In this document: piece by piece, positions 23,948 through 33,395 of the stretch
Layout of the letters: every line of letters starts with the position of its first letter
Numbering within the stretch: position 1 is the first letter of the stretch
Origin: Clostridiales bacterium
GTDB lineage: Bacteria; Bacillota; Clostridia; Lachnospirales; Lachnospiraceae
NCBI GenBank assembly: GCA_021204025.1
Contig: JAJQAC010000014.1
Coordinates: 1-64,000, forward strand
Reading direction: 5' to 3'
DNA: 64,000 nucleotides
Program-made: the position numbers and the translations under genes
Notes under the pieces: model-generated
Told to the model about the DNA's origin: nothing
The model's database searches: none
Seen by the model: only the letters and a program-made list of their open reading frames with translations

Positions 23948-24172
23948 CTATACATATTTTTGAATCAATGCAGCCATCGCATCTACAGAATTAAAATTCT
24001 CAGGGATGATTTCCTCATACGGAAGAAATATACCAAACTCCATGGAAAGATCCGAAATAATTCCTACCATGGTCATAGAATCCAGAATTCCGTCATCCAC
24101 AAGATTATCTGAGGACTCAAAATCAATTTCAGGATAATTTGACTTCAACAAACTTAAGATTTTTTCACGCAT
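23948..24172 (-). CDS. Acyl carrier protein, DltC-like
   Basis: A 74-residue protein from MREKILSLLKSN, with a GGAGGAAAATAAA site that settles the start. The phosphopantetheine attachment serine is Ser32 in DGILDSMTMV, and the helices around it match DltC and other small discrete carriers. It would carry the acyl group activated by one of the two ligases to the MBOAT acyltransferase. It lies between the transporter and the ligase-nitroreductase gene in an apparent operon. Confidence 0.9.
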   Translation of the reverse strand: MREKILSLLKSNYPEIDFESSDNLVDDGILDSMTMVGIISDLSMEFGIFLPYEEIIPENFNSVDAMAALIQKYV

Positions 24173-24264
24173 TTTATTTTCCTCCATCATCAAATGAATT
24201 TTTACATATACAAAATCCGCAATCATCGGATCCTGAAATCATAATTGCAGGATTGTATTTCTCG

Positions 24265-25683
24265 TTATATTCCGCTGAAAAGCGGCCAGTATTTCAGTAA
24301 CAATGTACAGAAAACAGACATCAATACAATCACCAGAACTGACATTTTCCATCCTTCTTTTAACATATATTTAGGTGACAGACCATATCCCACCGGAATT
24401 GCCCGGATCGACGTCGGCAGCATATACGACAGATTTACGCCGACTGAAGCAACATAAATATATGGAATCGGATTCTCACCCATCCCCTGTATAATTGATA
24501 TGACAATCGGCATTGCGACAGCTGCCGTCGCTGTGTTGGATGTGACGTCCGACAACAGCAATGTCAGAGAGATAATCACCAGGATAGTCATATATCCCCC
24601 CGTCAGATTCATGGCAGACACAAAATCACCCAGATTATCAGCTGCACCCGAACCATTAATCAACGTTCCGGCAGCCAGACCCCCGGCAAAAATATAAATC
24701 AGTTCCCAGATTATTTTTGTCTGAACCGACTTCCATATCATCAGACGTTTCCCTTCCTTATTCGTGATAAGGAAAGAAATAATCGCACAAATGATAAACA
24801 CATATGCCGGTTTCAAACCAGGTAACAGCTTCTGGTATAACTGTCTGGTAAACGACAAAACCGTAGCCGTCAAAAACAATGCCAGTGACAACTTTTCTTC
24901 AAGACTCATTTTGGGAAAACTCTGATACTGATTCATAAAATACTCTTTTGAGCCGCCAACAGAATCCGTCTTTTTCACATCTCTGAGTATAAACAAAACA
25001 TTGCTGACAGTCAATACCAGCATAATCGGCAAAAAACGGACTACCCAGGAAATATACATATATTCACTGCCCGTGAGCTGTTGAAGGTAATCTACCGTCA
25101 CCAGATTCATGGCTCCGCCCAGCGGAGACGCCAATCCGCCGAGTCCCGTCGCGTATACAATAGTCAGCAGCAACTTAGAGCCAATCCTGCTGTTCTTAAT
25201 ATCCCCTTCACCGATATAATTCAACATAGATACTGCAATCGGAGTTACCGTCGCGCACACGACCGCATTTGGAAGTATCGCCGACAGGAGTAAAGACAAT
25301 AGGAACCAAAAGACCAGCTGAATCCGGAAATTGCTTCCTACCCAACGCAAAAAAGCAGCTGCAATCCGCTTATCCAGTCCGGTTTTCTCCCACGAAACGG
25401 TCAAAATAGAAGCTCCCAATAACAACAATATTGTTTCTGACGAGTAATTTGCAATCACAGAAGGCATATCCGCTATCTGCAAAACAGCATTAACAGCGAT
25501 TGGCAGAAACGCTGTTACTGCATAGTCTACCGGCCCCATAACCCACCAGTAAGCCATCCACGCGACCGTTCCTACCGCCGCCCTGCTTTCAAAAGTATGG
25601 AACACACTCTCCGGGAGCAAAAGGGCAAGAAGGACAAGCAAGAACGGACCGATCACAAGATGAATCAACTGTGTTCTTTTCAT
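24265..25683 (-). CDS. DASS/SLC13-family anion transporter
   Basis: A 472-residue protein with about 11-12 hydrophobic segments. Family signs are the SNT-type motifs (SETILLLLGASIL in the first repeat, DVTSNTATAAVAMPI in the second) and NAVVCATVTPIAVSML. DASS proteins move C4-dicarboxylates, citrate, sulfate or related anions, usually with sodium. Its place inside a Dlt-like cluster, 18 bases after a ligase and before a carrier protein, suggests that it imports the acid that the ligases activate. Substrate is unknown and this link is inference. Confidence 0.85.
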   Translation of the reverse strand: MKRTQLIHLVIGPFLLVLLALLLPESVFHTFESRAAVGTVAWMAYWWVMGPVDYAVTAFLPIAVNAVLQIADMPSVIANYSSETILLLLGASILTVSWEKTGLDKRIAAAFLRWVGSNFRIQLVFWFLLSLLLSAILPNAVVCATVTPIAVSMLNYIGEGDIKNSRIGSKLLLTIVYATGLGGLASPLGGAMNLVTVDYLQQLTGSEYMYISWVVRFLPIMLVLTVSNVLFILRDVKKTDSVGGSKEYFMNQYQSFPKMSLEEKLSLALFLTATVLSFTRQLYQKLLPGLKPAYVFIICAIISFLITNKEGKRLMIWKSVQTKIIWELIYIFAGGLAAGTLINGSGAADNLGDFVSAMNLTGGYMTILVIISLTLLLSDVTSNTATAAVAMPIVISIIQGMGENPIPYIYVASVGVNLSYMLPTSIRAIPVGYGLSPKYMLKEGWKMSVLVIVLMSVFCTLLLKYWPLFSGI

Positions 25684-25701
25684 ATTATATTTTCCTTTCG
25701 T

Positions 25702-27180
25702 TTATCGCAGCCTTAAGATCTTCCGCTGAAGTTTTCCATTAAAGGTTCTGGGAATCTTGTCAATACATTCAAAATATTTCGGTATTTTATAGGATTCCAG
25801 CTGGCTTCCAAGATAATTCCTGATTGCCTTTGCGTCATAAGTATATCCGGGATCCATTTGCACAAACAGCTTTGGCACATTTCCGGATACCGCATCTTCC
25901 ACAGAAATACAGCCACAATCTGCAATACCCGGCATCCCTTTCGCAGCATTTTCGATTTCATCTGGAGCAACCTTTTTGCCACCTATGTTAATGACATCTC
26001 CTTTTCGCCCGATCAGTATGATATCTCCATCCTCATCCACATACGCCTCATCACTAGTATAAATACAGCCATTTTCCATGGCAATCCTCGTTTCCTCCGA
26101 ATCCTGCCAGTAATATAACATATTCATGGGTCCCTTACATGCGAGCAGACCCGGATGATCTTTATTGGAACAGATCGGACAGCGTTCCTCATTTACAATA
26201 ACAATTTCCGTATTCTTTGTCGGCCTTCCTATACAATGCTCTTTCTCATTGCCACAATTAAAATTATACACGGTCGCGCGTCCGCTCTCCGTACTACCAT
26301 AATAATTATATAAAGGAATTCCAGCCAAAAGCCGCATGATATGTTTCTTATCCGAATCCGGCATCGGCGCTGATCCAAACTCAATATATCGAAGCTGCTC
26401 TCTATATTCGCCCAGCTTGTCACCTGACAGTCTCAGAATAACAGAAAGAGCAGAAGGTACCAGATCCATCGCCTTTACGGCATACTGATCCATCAGTTCA
26501 TAAAACCTTTTCATATTCATCAAATTATCCACCAGGACAGCCGCGCCGCCGCAAAACATATTGGCATAATAACTTCTCAGTCCATGAGAATGATTCAGCG
26601 GCGACGGAATTAATTCCACATTATCCATCTTCATATCGGATCCGCAGACAATATTTTCTGCCACGGCAACCGCACTTCCATGGGTCAGTACAATTCCCTT
26701 TTCTTTCCCCGTTGTTCCTGTACTAAAAAGGATCTCACTGATTTCTTCGCTCTCCGGCATCCGGAAACTGTCCTCGTTTCTGTCATCTGTCACACCCAGT
26801 TTTTCCTGCAGCTCCGCATAAGTATAAACGCTATGCCCGGATAATTTTATGTCTTTTAAGACGACTAAAATCTTCGCATTACATTTTGTCGCAATTTCAT
26901 CCATTTTTTTAGCAGAACAACGATTTTCAGTCGGAACAAAAACGGCCCCTAACAGATGCAGTCCAAATTCAATTGCCATAAATTCTGCTCTTTGCGCTGC
27001 TTCTACTACAACACAATCTCCCCTAGCAACTCCCATTGTACCAAATAATGCGGCCATATTCCTGATCAGATCAACAAATCCCCGATAGGAATACGCTTTC
27101 ACTGTATCTGCCGTACACAGTTTTTCCGGATCCCGGCTCGCATGATCCATGATTGCTTCAACAATTGAACGATATTTCAT
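25702..27180 (-). CDS. Adenylate-forming acyl/aminoacyl ligase
   Basis: A 492-residue AMP-binding enzyme with ILFSTGTTGKEKGIVLTH, YNYYGSTESGRA, a GRKGDVINIGGKKVAPDEIE hinge and TFNGKLQRKIL with the catalytic Lys. It is paralogous to the ligase part of the protein at 21872 but has no nitroreductase part. It may activate a second substrate, or load CoA while the other loads the carrier protein. It follows the MBOAT gene by 64 bases. The substrate pocket cannot be read with confidence; DltA-like D-alanine activation is one option. Confidence 0.87.
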   Translation of the reverse strand: MKYRSIVEAIMDHASRDPEKLCTADTVKAYSYRGFVDLIRNMAALFGTMGVARGDCVVVEAAQRAEFMAIEFGLHLLGAVFVPTENRCSAKKMDEIATKCNAKILVVLKDIKLSGHSVYTYAELQEKLGVTDDRNEDSFRMPESEEISEILFSTGTTGKEKGIVLTHGSAVAVAENIVCGSDMKMDNVELIPSPLNHSHGLRSYYANMFCGGAAVLVDNLMNMKRFYELMDQYAVKAMDLVPSALSVILRLSGDKLGEYREQLRYIEFGSAPMPDSDKKHIMRLLAGIPLYNYYGSTESGRATVYNFNCGNEKEHCIGRPTKNTEIVIVNEERCPICSNKDHPGLLACKGPMNMLYYWQDSEETRIAMENGCIYTSDEAYVDEDGDIILIGRKGDVINIGGKKVAPDEIENAAKGMPGIADCGCISVEDAVSGNVPKLFVQMDPGYTYDAKAIRNYLGSQLESYKIPKYFECIDKIPRTFNGKLQRKILRLR

Positions 27181-27244
27181 AATCTGACTTTCTCCCTATC
27201 CTTTCCCTCTGATATCTCTGTCTCAATAAACGCATAGTATTTAA

Positions 27245-28870
27245 TCAGAAGGCTCCATATACAAAACTTGCGGCATCATATCCGGGACCATACATTCCCA
27301 GAATTACAATCGTAAACATTGCAGCATAATAAACCACCCATCTGAGTACCAGTGGCCGCTCGGAAAGTGATTGCCTGATCTTTCCTCCCTTTTCATGGCA
27401 GGCATCCACCATCATCATGATAATGATTCCCAGTAAAAACACGCAAAAATCCTTACGGTCAAGGCCATAATTATACAGGCTTCCGTCGAACAGCACCCAT
27501 AATCTAAGCTGTGAAAACATTTGTTTCCATAAAAGGAAACCCTGGGAAAGGCTTCCGGTAACGGTAAATGTTCTTCCTACAGCAAAACAGAGGACTGTCC
27601 GGATCATCTTCCATACCTGATAACCATATTGATCCGTATCAATCTTAAGAGAGGTTATGATCCATTCAAACCAGGGCTTCAACTCGGTTGAGAGCGTCAT
27701 CAATACACACCAATAAAGCCCCCACAGCATGTAGCCTGCACCGGTTCCATGCCACAGGCCGGTAAAAATCCAGACGGTAAACAGCGGGACCAATGACTTT
27801 ATAAATGAGGACAGCCATTTCTTTCCCTTCTGGTTCAGCTTCCAGACCCACCTCATAAAATGTGGATTCGTCGCAATCGGAAGATAAATATATTCCCTAG
27901 TCCAGTCTCCCAGCGTCATATGCCATCTTCTCCAGAACTCCGCCGCACTCTTAGAGAAAAACGGCTGACGAAAGTTGACCGCCAGATCAATGCCGATCGC
28001 CTGTGAGATCCCCCCAACGATATCCATACACCCGCTGAAATCCGCATACAGCTGAAACGTACACAGCAGTACCGCCAGCAGAATCTCGATCCCGGCAAAG
28101 TCCGCCGGGGAAGAAAACACCTTGCCTGTAAATACAACCAGCCGGTCAGCGATGACCAGCTTCTTGATATATCCCCACAGCATCAGCTGCAGCCCGAAAC
28201 ATACCCGATTATAATCAAACGCCGGAATCGCCTCCATCTGTTTCATCAGCTTACTGTATTTACTGATCGGCCCCTGTACAATGTGCGGGAAATAAGTCAT
28301 ACAGGAAAATAGGTTAAGGAAATTGCGTTCCGGCTTTGTCTTGCGCCAAAACACATCCAACATATATCCGATCGCCGACAGGCTATAATAGGATATCCCT
28401 AAAGGTACGATAATACCTTTCCCCTGCATCCACGCGAAAAAGGTATCAACCGAATCAAATTTCAGCAGTTTTCCAACCTTTACATAAACCCAGATCGCCA
28501 CAATCAGCAGCATCGCCAGAAGCAGATATCTCTTTGCCTGCTTTTTATATGAAATAAGCGCTGTCGTCCGCTCCTTGGGAGCCATTTCTTTGGTCTCTTC
28601 CTCAAACACATGGTAAATACTGCCCATTTTCCTTGTCGACAGGTACACCACGATTGCCGTACCCAGCACAATAACCAGCGCCGCAATTCCCACCGACCAG
28701 ACATAAAAAACCAGATTCGCCGTCAGAACCCAGAGTATCTTTGCCTTGCGGCTCCGAAGCAGAAACAAGACACACAGAAAAAATAGCACGCAGCAGAAAA
28801 ATACCAGAGAAGTATATCCCATGCTTGTCCCGTCTATGATCCATTTTAATAGTGCAATATATCTGTTCAT
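27245..28870 (-). CDS. MBOAT-family membrane O-acyltransferase, DltB/AlgI-like
   Basis: A 541-residue protein with 10-12 membrane segments. The family core is intact: SAAEFWRRWHMTLGDWTREY and FTGLWHGTGAGYMLWG with the catalytic His. DltB and AlgI move acyl groups across or at the membrane onto teichoic acids or polysaccharides with a DltD/AlgX-type partner. Its ATG overlaps the stop of the SGNH gene upstream (ATGA), so the two are translationally coupled. Confidence 0.92.
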   Translation of the reverse strand: MNRYIALLKWIIDGTSMGYTSLVFFCCVLFFLCVLFLLRSRKAKILWVLTANLVFYVWSVGIAALVIVLGTAIVVYLSTRKMGSIYHVFEEETKEMAPKERTTALISYKKQAKRYLLLAMLLIVAIWVYVKVGKLLKFDSVDTFFAWMQGKGIIVPLGISYYSLSAIGYMLDVFWRKTKPERNFLNLFSCMTYFPHIVQGPISKYSKLMKQMEAIPAFDYNRVCFGLQLMLWGYIKKLVIADRLVVFTGKVFSSPADFAGIEILLAVLLCTFQLYADFSGCMDIVGGISQAIGIDLAVNFRQPFFSKSAAEFWRRWHMTLGDWTREYIYLPIATNPHFMRWVWKLNQKGKKWLSSFIKSLVPLFTVWIFTGLWHGTGAGYMLWGLYWCVLMTLSTELKPWFEWIITSLKIDTDQYGYQVWKMIRTVLCFAVGRTFTVTGSLSQGFLLWKQMFSQLRLWVLFDGSLYNYGLDRKDFCVFLLGIIIMMMVDACHEKGGKIRQSLSERPLVLRWVVYYAAMFTIVILGMYGPGYDAASFVYGAF

Positions 28871-30969
28871 TGCTTTGTCTCCTCTGAAATCACAGGCGTA
28901 ACCATACTCGTGTCAAATGTAACACTGCTCACCACACGATCCGCTATCACATCATAAACTACAATATTCAGCCCTCTTGAGTTGTTGGAATATTCCTCAC
29001 CAGCAATAACAATTGAAGATATATTTTCCGAATCATATCCGCCACTGACCACCTTGTAAACCAGACCATCTGCCGTAATCATCTCCGATCCATGATCACG
29101 AATTTCTTCGATATTACCACCTTCAATCACAGCCAGATAGGAATCCCCCCTTTGTAGCTTGGCCAGTTCATCCAACCCCATATCGGCAAACACCACCCGG
29201 GATGCATCATCCAACGCTCCAGCCGCGTCATCCTTTACAGAAAGAAAAACCTCATAGTCCTCGTTTCTCATACATGTCCGGAGATAGTCAAGCACACCAT
29301 CATCTCCCGCGGCCTGCTCTGTCAGTTTCATTTCTTTGATATTCGAGCACATCCGATTATACAGATATAACTGCAACAACCTGCCGGACAGATCCCCTGC
29401 GTTTTTTCCTTCAGACTCAGCTTTTACTAAAGCTTCTCCATAATATTGCGGTTCTCCCACATCAGAAACATGCGTGTCGAAGACCACTCTATCCACCACT
29501 GTTTCGGTTCTCTTATCATAAACAACAAAATTCAATCCCTGTTGTCCCCTCGCGTACTCTTCACCGTCTATCACAATCGAAGACAAATCTCCATAATCAT
29601 ACCCTCCACTGCGTATGGTATAAGACTCTCCGCCAGAAAGCGTTCCTTCACAGGCAAGTACTTCGCTGCCTTCGGACAAAGGTTTTTCGATTCCCTGCCC
29701 TCCCGTCGATTGCTCTATTACTACTTTCCCATCATCAATAATTGCCAAATAAGAGTCTCCATTAGAAATTCCAGCAAGTCCGGTCAATCCCATACCAGCA
29801 AATCTGGTCCGTTGCTCCACTCTCAGAGCATCCGCCGCGTCACCCTTAACTGAAATAAATACCACAAAATCATCCAGCTGTTCCAGGTACGAAAGGTACT
29901 CATAAGGATCGGTCATTCCCTTCAGATCTGCCTTAGCGATACTCCGCTTATAATCCGCCCACTCTTCATCCATAAATTTGTAAGCCTCATCCCCTCGCAC
30001 ATCGCGGTTGCCACACTCCTCAACCAGATAATTTCCCAGCCATTTGGTTATTTTCGATGCACCGTGATAACTTAAATGAGCTTCTTCTCTATTATCTATG
30101 GCATAATTATAGTCCAGCTCATCTACATATGGCTCATAATTGAAATCGATATAATCAATTCCATATTGATCCGCAAGCTGTTGCGTCGCAATGGAACCGC
30201 CATCCGTCCAATGGCTGGAAGGAATTTTTATTAATACAAGCCGGATATCATTTGCCTCACAGAATTTCGCTATTTTATTTAAATAAAACAGAGATTCTGC
30301 CTCCAGTTTCCTTGCTCCCGCATCCTTATTCACAACATATTTCGGTACCGGAATGTCACTGTACTCTTCAGCCAGTTCAATGTATTGATCCGGCTGAAAA
30401 TCATAACCTCTGGTAAATGTTTCCGGCGTATACCCCGATTTTATAAAATCCTCTCTTGTCAGAGATTTCCATCTGTCATGATATGACATCACTGGAATTA
30501 TCCACTGCAAAAATTCACGGAAATTATCCACATGATCCTTTACGGCATGACATTTCACCACAGAAAACCTCATTCCGTCAATCGCCTTATGAAAAAATGA
30601 GTTTGCCGGTGTATATGTCAACGTAGGTACATCCAATACAACCGTATTCAATGTTTCTGACTGATACCGATAAGCCTCTACCAGTCAATAATAGGACGCA
30701 AGCATCGGCTGCATCTCACTTCCCAGATTATACGAACATATCCCATAATCCTCATACAACTCGGCCGGTATAATAGCGCTGACGATGGAACTCGGTCCAA
30801 GAAAGACTGTTTCAATTGTATTTTCCGATTCTTTATAAAAGCCCTGAAAAGTACTGTAATTGTTCCAATCCAGCCATATCGGAATTAAAATAAAGCTGCA
30901 GCCTCCAAAAAGCAGTATGCCCACCATTGTAAACAATGCAATTCTCTTTGCTATCTTAATTTTTAACAT
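28867..30969 (-). pseudogene. DltD/AlgX-like SGNH protein with FAM3/ILEI-like repeats, interrupted by TGA
   Basis: The frame runs 701 codons from the ATG at 30969 but has TGA at 30687-30685, codon 95. The surrounding residues read EMQPMLASYY, stop, LVEAYRY. Family members have YYWL here, so TGG changed to TGA is the likely lesion. Upstream: a membrane anchor and FLGPSSIVSAIIP (SGNH Ser block). Downstream: AHLSYHGASK (Asp/His block). From about residue 360 the protein has two half-repeats around a full unit (GLNFVVYD, FDTH, VFLSVKDDA, GDSYLAVIEGG) resembling the FAM3/ILEI (PANDER) fold. A TTG at 30651 could restart a product, but it would lack the anchor and catalytic Ser. Confidence 0.8.
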
Positions 30970-31174
30970 TCATATATCTCCAAACAGTTTTAAAAATGAT
31001 CCGGTAACCATGATTTGGATTCTTCACTAATCCCCCCTGATGCAAATCAGACATTTCAAAAAGTGAGTACTTCCACAAGTTCTCGCCACTTTTCCGATAA
31101 GCATCCATGATCCGTTTGGTTTCCGTGCGCAACATCGGTTCTTTTAAAAGGCTATATATCCTGTTACACAACAA
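30956..31174 (-). CDS. 72-residue ORF upstream of the SGNH gene, possibly a remnant
   Basis: Begins MLCNRIYSLLKEPMLRTETK and ends VWRYMNVKN, overlapping the SGNH start by 14 bases. It is hydrophilic, with no recognised domain. The overlap suggests real translation. It could be the surviving 3' end of a longer gene whose front was replaced by the defence-like island that begins about 110 bases upstream. Confidence 0.4.
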   Translation of the reverse strand: MLCNRIYSLLKEPMLRTETKRIMDAYRKSGENLWKYSLFEMSDLHQGGLVKNPNHGYRIIFKTVWRYMNVKN

Positions 31175-31285
31175 ACACTCTGCGATTTATAAAATATAGA
31201 TATGCATCAATTTGCTTCAGGCTTCCTTACCATGTCATCCCTTACATTTTGAATTACACAGGAATCTTGATTATATTCCTAACAT

Positions 31286-32974
31286 CTATGATTTATGAAA
31301 TTTATTTAAACCGTTAGAAATATCTATAAAATCCTCTTTGGCAACACAATTAATTTTATCCTTAGACATAAAAATTGTTTGTATTCCAATTTTCTCCGCC
31401 ATATCAATAAATACAGGGTACATTTTTTCAAAACTATCAACCCCCATAGGTTGATTTGCTGAGTCAATTATTAATAAAGGCATATAAGGAAATCCACTGA
31501 AATTTTCCTTTAGATATTCAAACATTGCTAAGTATGTCAACAATTGAATATGTGTCTGTCTAGCCATACTTCCTGGCATGAATGAGACTATTTGTTCTTT
31601 TTCTCTATGTTTAGCGGATAGTAACAATCTAAAAGGATCAAACTCCAACGAGAAGTCTGTTTCTTTCAAGTCGTCCTGAACATGCTGTATATCCAATTCT
31701 TTTTTTAAATATGCTTCTGTTAATCTTTTATTAAATTTTTTAATTCTTCCAACGTCAAACGCTAATTTGAGTTCTTTTATCTCTTCTTTTAATTTTCTTA
31801 TCTCCTCTGAAATGACATTATATTTCTCAACATCCACCTCTTTCTTTAATACATCAAATGTATGCTCTAATATTCCAACTTTTTTCATTGCATCTTCATA
31901 TGAAAGCTCTGTAGCCGAAGCTTTTAATACTTCGATTTGAGCATCTAATTTATTTTTTTCATTTTCAATTTGCTTTATCGCTTTTCCATAGTCAGTCAAT
32001 GATAGAATGACATTTTCTTTATCTAACCTTTCTATTGTTTCTTTTATAAATCTGGTATACTCTTCATATTCTGGAACTTCATTTACAACATCATTCAGTA
32101 TTGAAAGCAATCTTTTCACACGTTCTTTTCTCTCGCTCATATTTTTTGTCTGATTTTCCATATAATTATACAGCTTAATTTCTTCAGCAAGAGAAAAAGA
32201 TGCCTTTGTCAAATAAACCAAATCCTTTGACTGTTCCTTTATTTTTCGCACATATGAATTTTTAAAATCGCAAAAACTCTTATAATCTTTTTTATAATTT
32301 CCAGTATAGTCTAAACGTAATTCTTTAAACAAATTTATTTGTTGCAGTCTACTGGAGTTATATTCCTGATATAGCGATGTCAAATTCTTTAACTCTTTAT
32401 TTTGAGATTCCAATAATATTTCTTTTTCACATAGCTTCTCTATATTTTCAAAATTGAAGAAAAATGTCATGATATCTCTCATTCTGATACTATATTTCAA
32501 ATCTTTTGCCTTTGTAAATACAACGAGCAAATCACCCAATCCTTTTTCCTCTATATAATTGAGAAAATTAAACGAACGATAAGAAGGACCTTCATTAAAT
32601 ACCCTACTATATATCTGTATATATTTATCATTCCTTTTTTCTGCCAAGATTAGACCAATATTATCTTTATATGTTTGAAAACTTGTTGCCACATATTCGC
32701 TTCCCTCTGTTCTACGATAATAAAATTCCTTTTGATTAACTGTCCTTCTTATCCACAGACTTGTTTTCCCATTTTTCAAAAGAGCTTCTATGCTATCAAT
32801 GTTATCTAATCCCTGATAAGTCAATTGATCACTGCTTCCCAATACATAATCTATCGCGTAAGTCAATGCTGTCTTTCCACGTGTATTTTTTCCATACACG
32901 AAACTATGTAACGAAAATCTGTATTCTTGATAATCCACTCCTTTATAAAATCTTATCATTTCTACTTTAAACAT
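31286..32974 (-). CDS. ABC-3C-like coiled-coil ATPase
   Basis: A 562-residue SMC/Rad50-like protein. The N-terminus has YGKNTRGKTALTYAIDYVLG (Walker A). Residues 180-420 are mostly heptad-rich coiled coil. The C-terminus has PLLIIDSANQPMGV (Walker B region with the DS-x-NQP form) and an IFMSKD strand. This is the pattern of the ATPase in ABC-three-component conflict systems. Its start overlaps the middle-component gene by 8 bases. It is AT-rich relative to the flanking envelope genes, as is the whole operon. I infer that it senses invading DNA or its products and activates the nuclease partner. Confidence 0.75.
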   Translation of the reverse strand: MFKVEMIRFYKGVDYQEYRFSLHSFVYGKNTRGKTALTYAIDYVLGSSDQLTYQGLDNIDSIEALLKNGKTSLWIRRTVNQKEFYYRRTEGSEYVATSFQTYKDNIGLILAEKRNDKYIQIYSRVFNEGPSYRSFNFLNYIEEKGLGDLLVVFTKAKDLKYSIRMRDIMTFFFNFENIEKLCEKEILLESQNKELKNLTSLYQEYNSSRLQQINLFKELRLDYTGNYKKDYKSFCDFKNSYVRKIKEQSKDLVYLTKASFSLAEEIKLYNYMENQTKNMSERKERVKRLLSILNDVVNEVPEYEEYTRFIKETIERLDKENVILSLTDYGKAIKQIENEKNKLDAQIEVLKASATELSYEDAMKKVGILEHTFDVLKKEVDVEKYNVISEEIRKLKEEIKELKLAFDVGRIKKFNKRLTEAYLKKELDIQHVQDDLKETDFSLEFDPFRLLLSAKHREKEQIVSFMPGSMARQTHIQLLTYLAMFEYLKENFSGFPYMPLLIIDSANQPMGVDSFEKMYPVFIDMAEKIGIQTIFMSKDKINCVAKEDFIDISNGLNKFHKS

Positions 32975-33395
32975 ATCTTATTACTTCCTCCATTACTGCT
33001 ATTGCATCTAGTTTATTTATTTCCAGAATGGGATTGGGAACTTTTTTATTGCATCTTTTTATAAACTTATTTTCAGTATAATGTTCTACTTTTTCTATAA
33101 TATCAATTTCATCTCCAACTACCATGATTTTATTGGTCTTAACCAAAATATCTACAACGTTTAATATTCCCTCTATGTCTTTATAATTAGTCATAAGTTT
33201 TAGTGAAATATTTTCAAAGAAAATATCAGTAAAATCTTTTCTTCTATTTTTATACACATCCCAATTATTTTCATTATATATGCAAAAAGAAAAAAAAATT
33301 ATTTTCGTCATAGATACTATTTGATAGGGTTCCGCCAATAGTGACAGTATAATATCAGTATATTCTGCCTCCTTAATAACATCATTCACCTTCAT
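32967..33395 (-). CDS. ABC-3C-like middle component
   Basis: A 142-residue, mostly helical, hydrophilic protein (MKVNDVIKEAEYTDIILSLL to AIAVMEEVIRYV). It resembles the winged-helix-type middle components that always lie between effector and ATPase in ABC-3C systems. It overlaps the effector gene by 14 bases and the ATPase gene by 8, so the three are tightly coupled. Assignment is mainly by position and size. Confidence 0.65.
   Translation of the reverse strand: MKVNDVIKEAEYTDIILSLLAEPYQIVSMTKIIFFSFCIYNENNWDVYKNRRKDFTDIFFENISLKLMTNYKDIEGILNVVDILVKTNKIMVVGDEIDIIEKVEHYTENKFIKRCNKKVPNPILEINKLDAIAVMEEVIRYV

Noticed and set aside
30685..30687. TGA as a selenocysteine codon
   Set aside because: The family has Trp at this place and no stem-loop suited to selenocysteine insertion was evident just downstream. 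A nonsense change is simpler.
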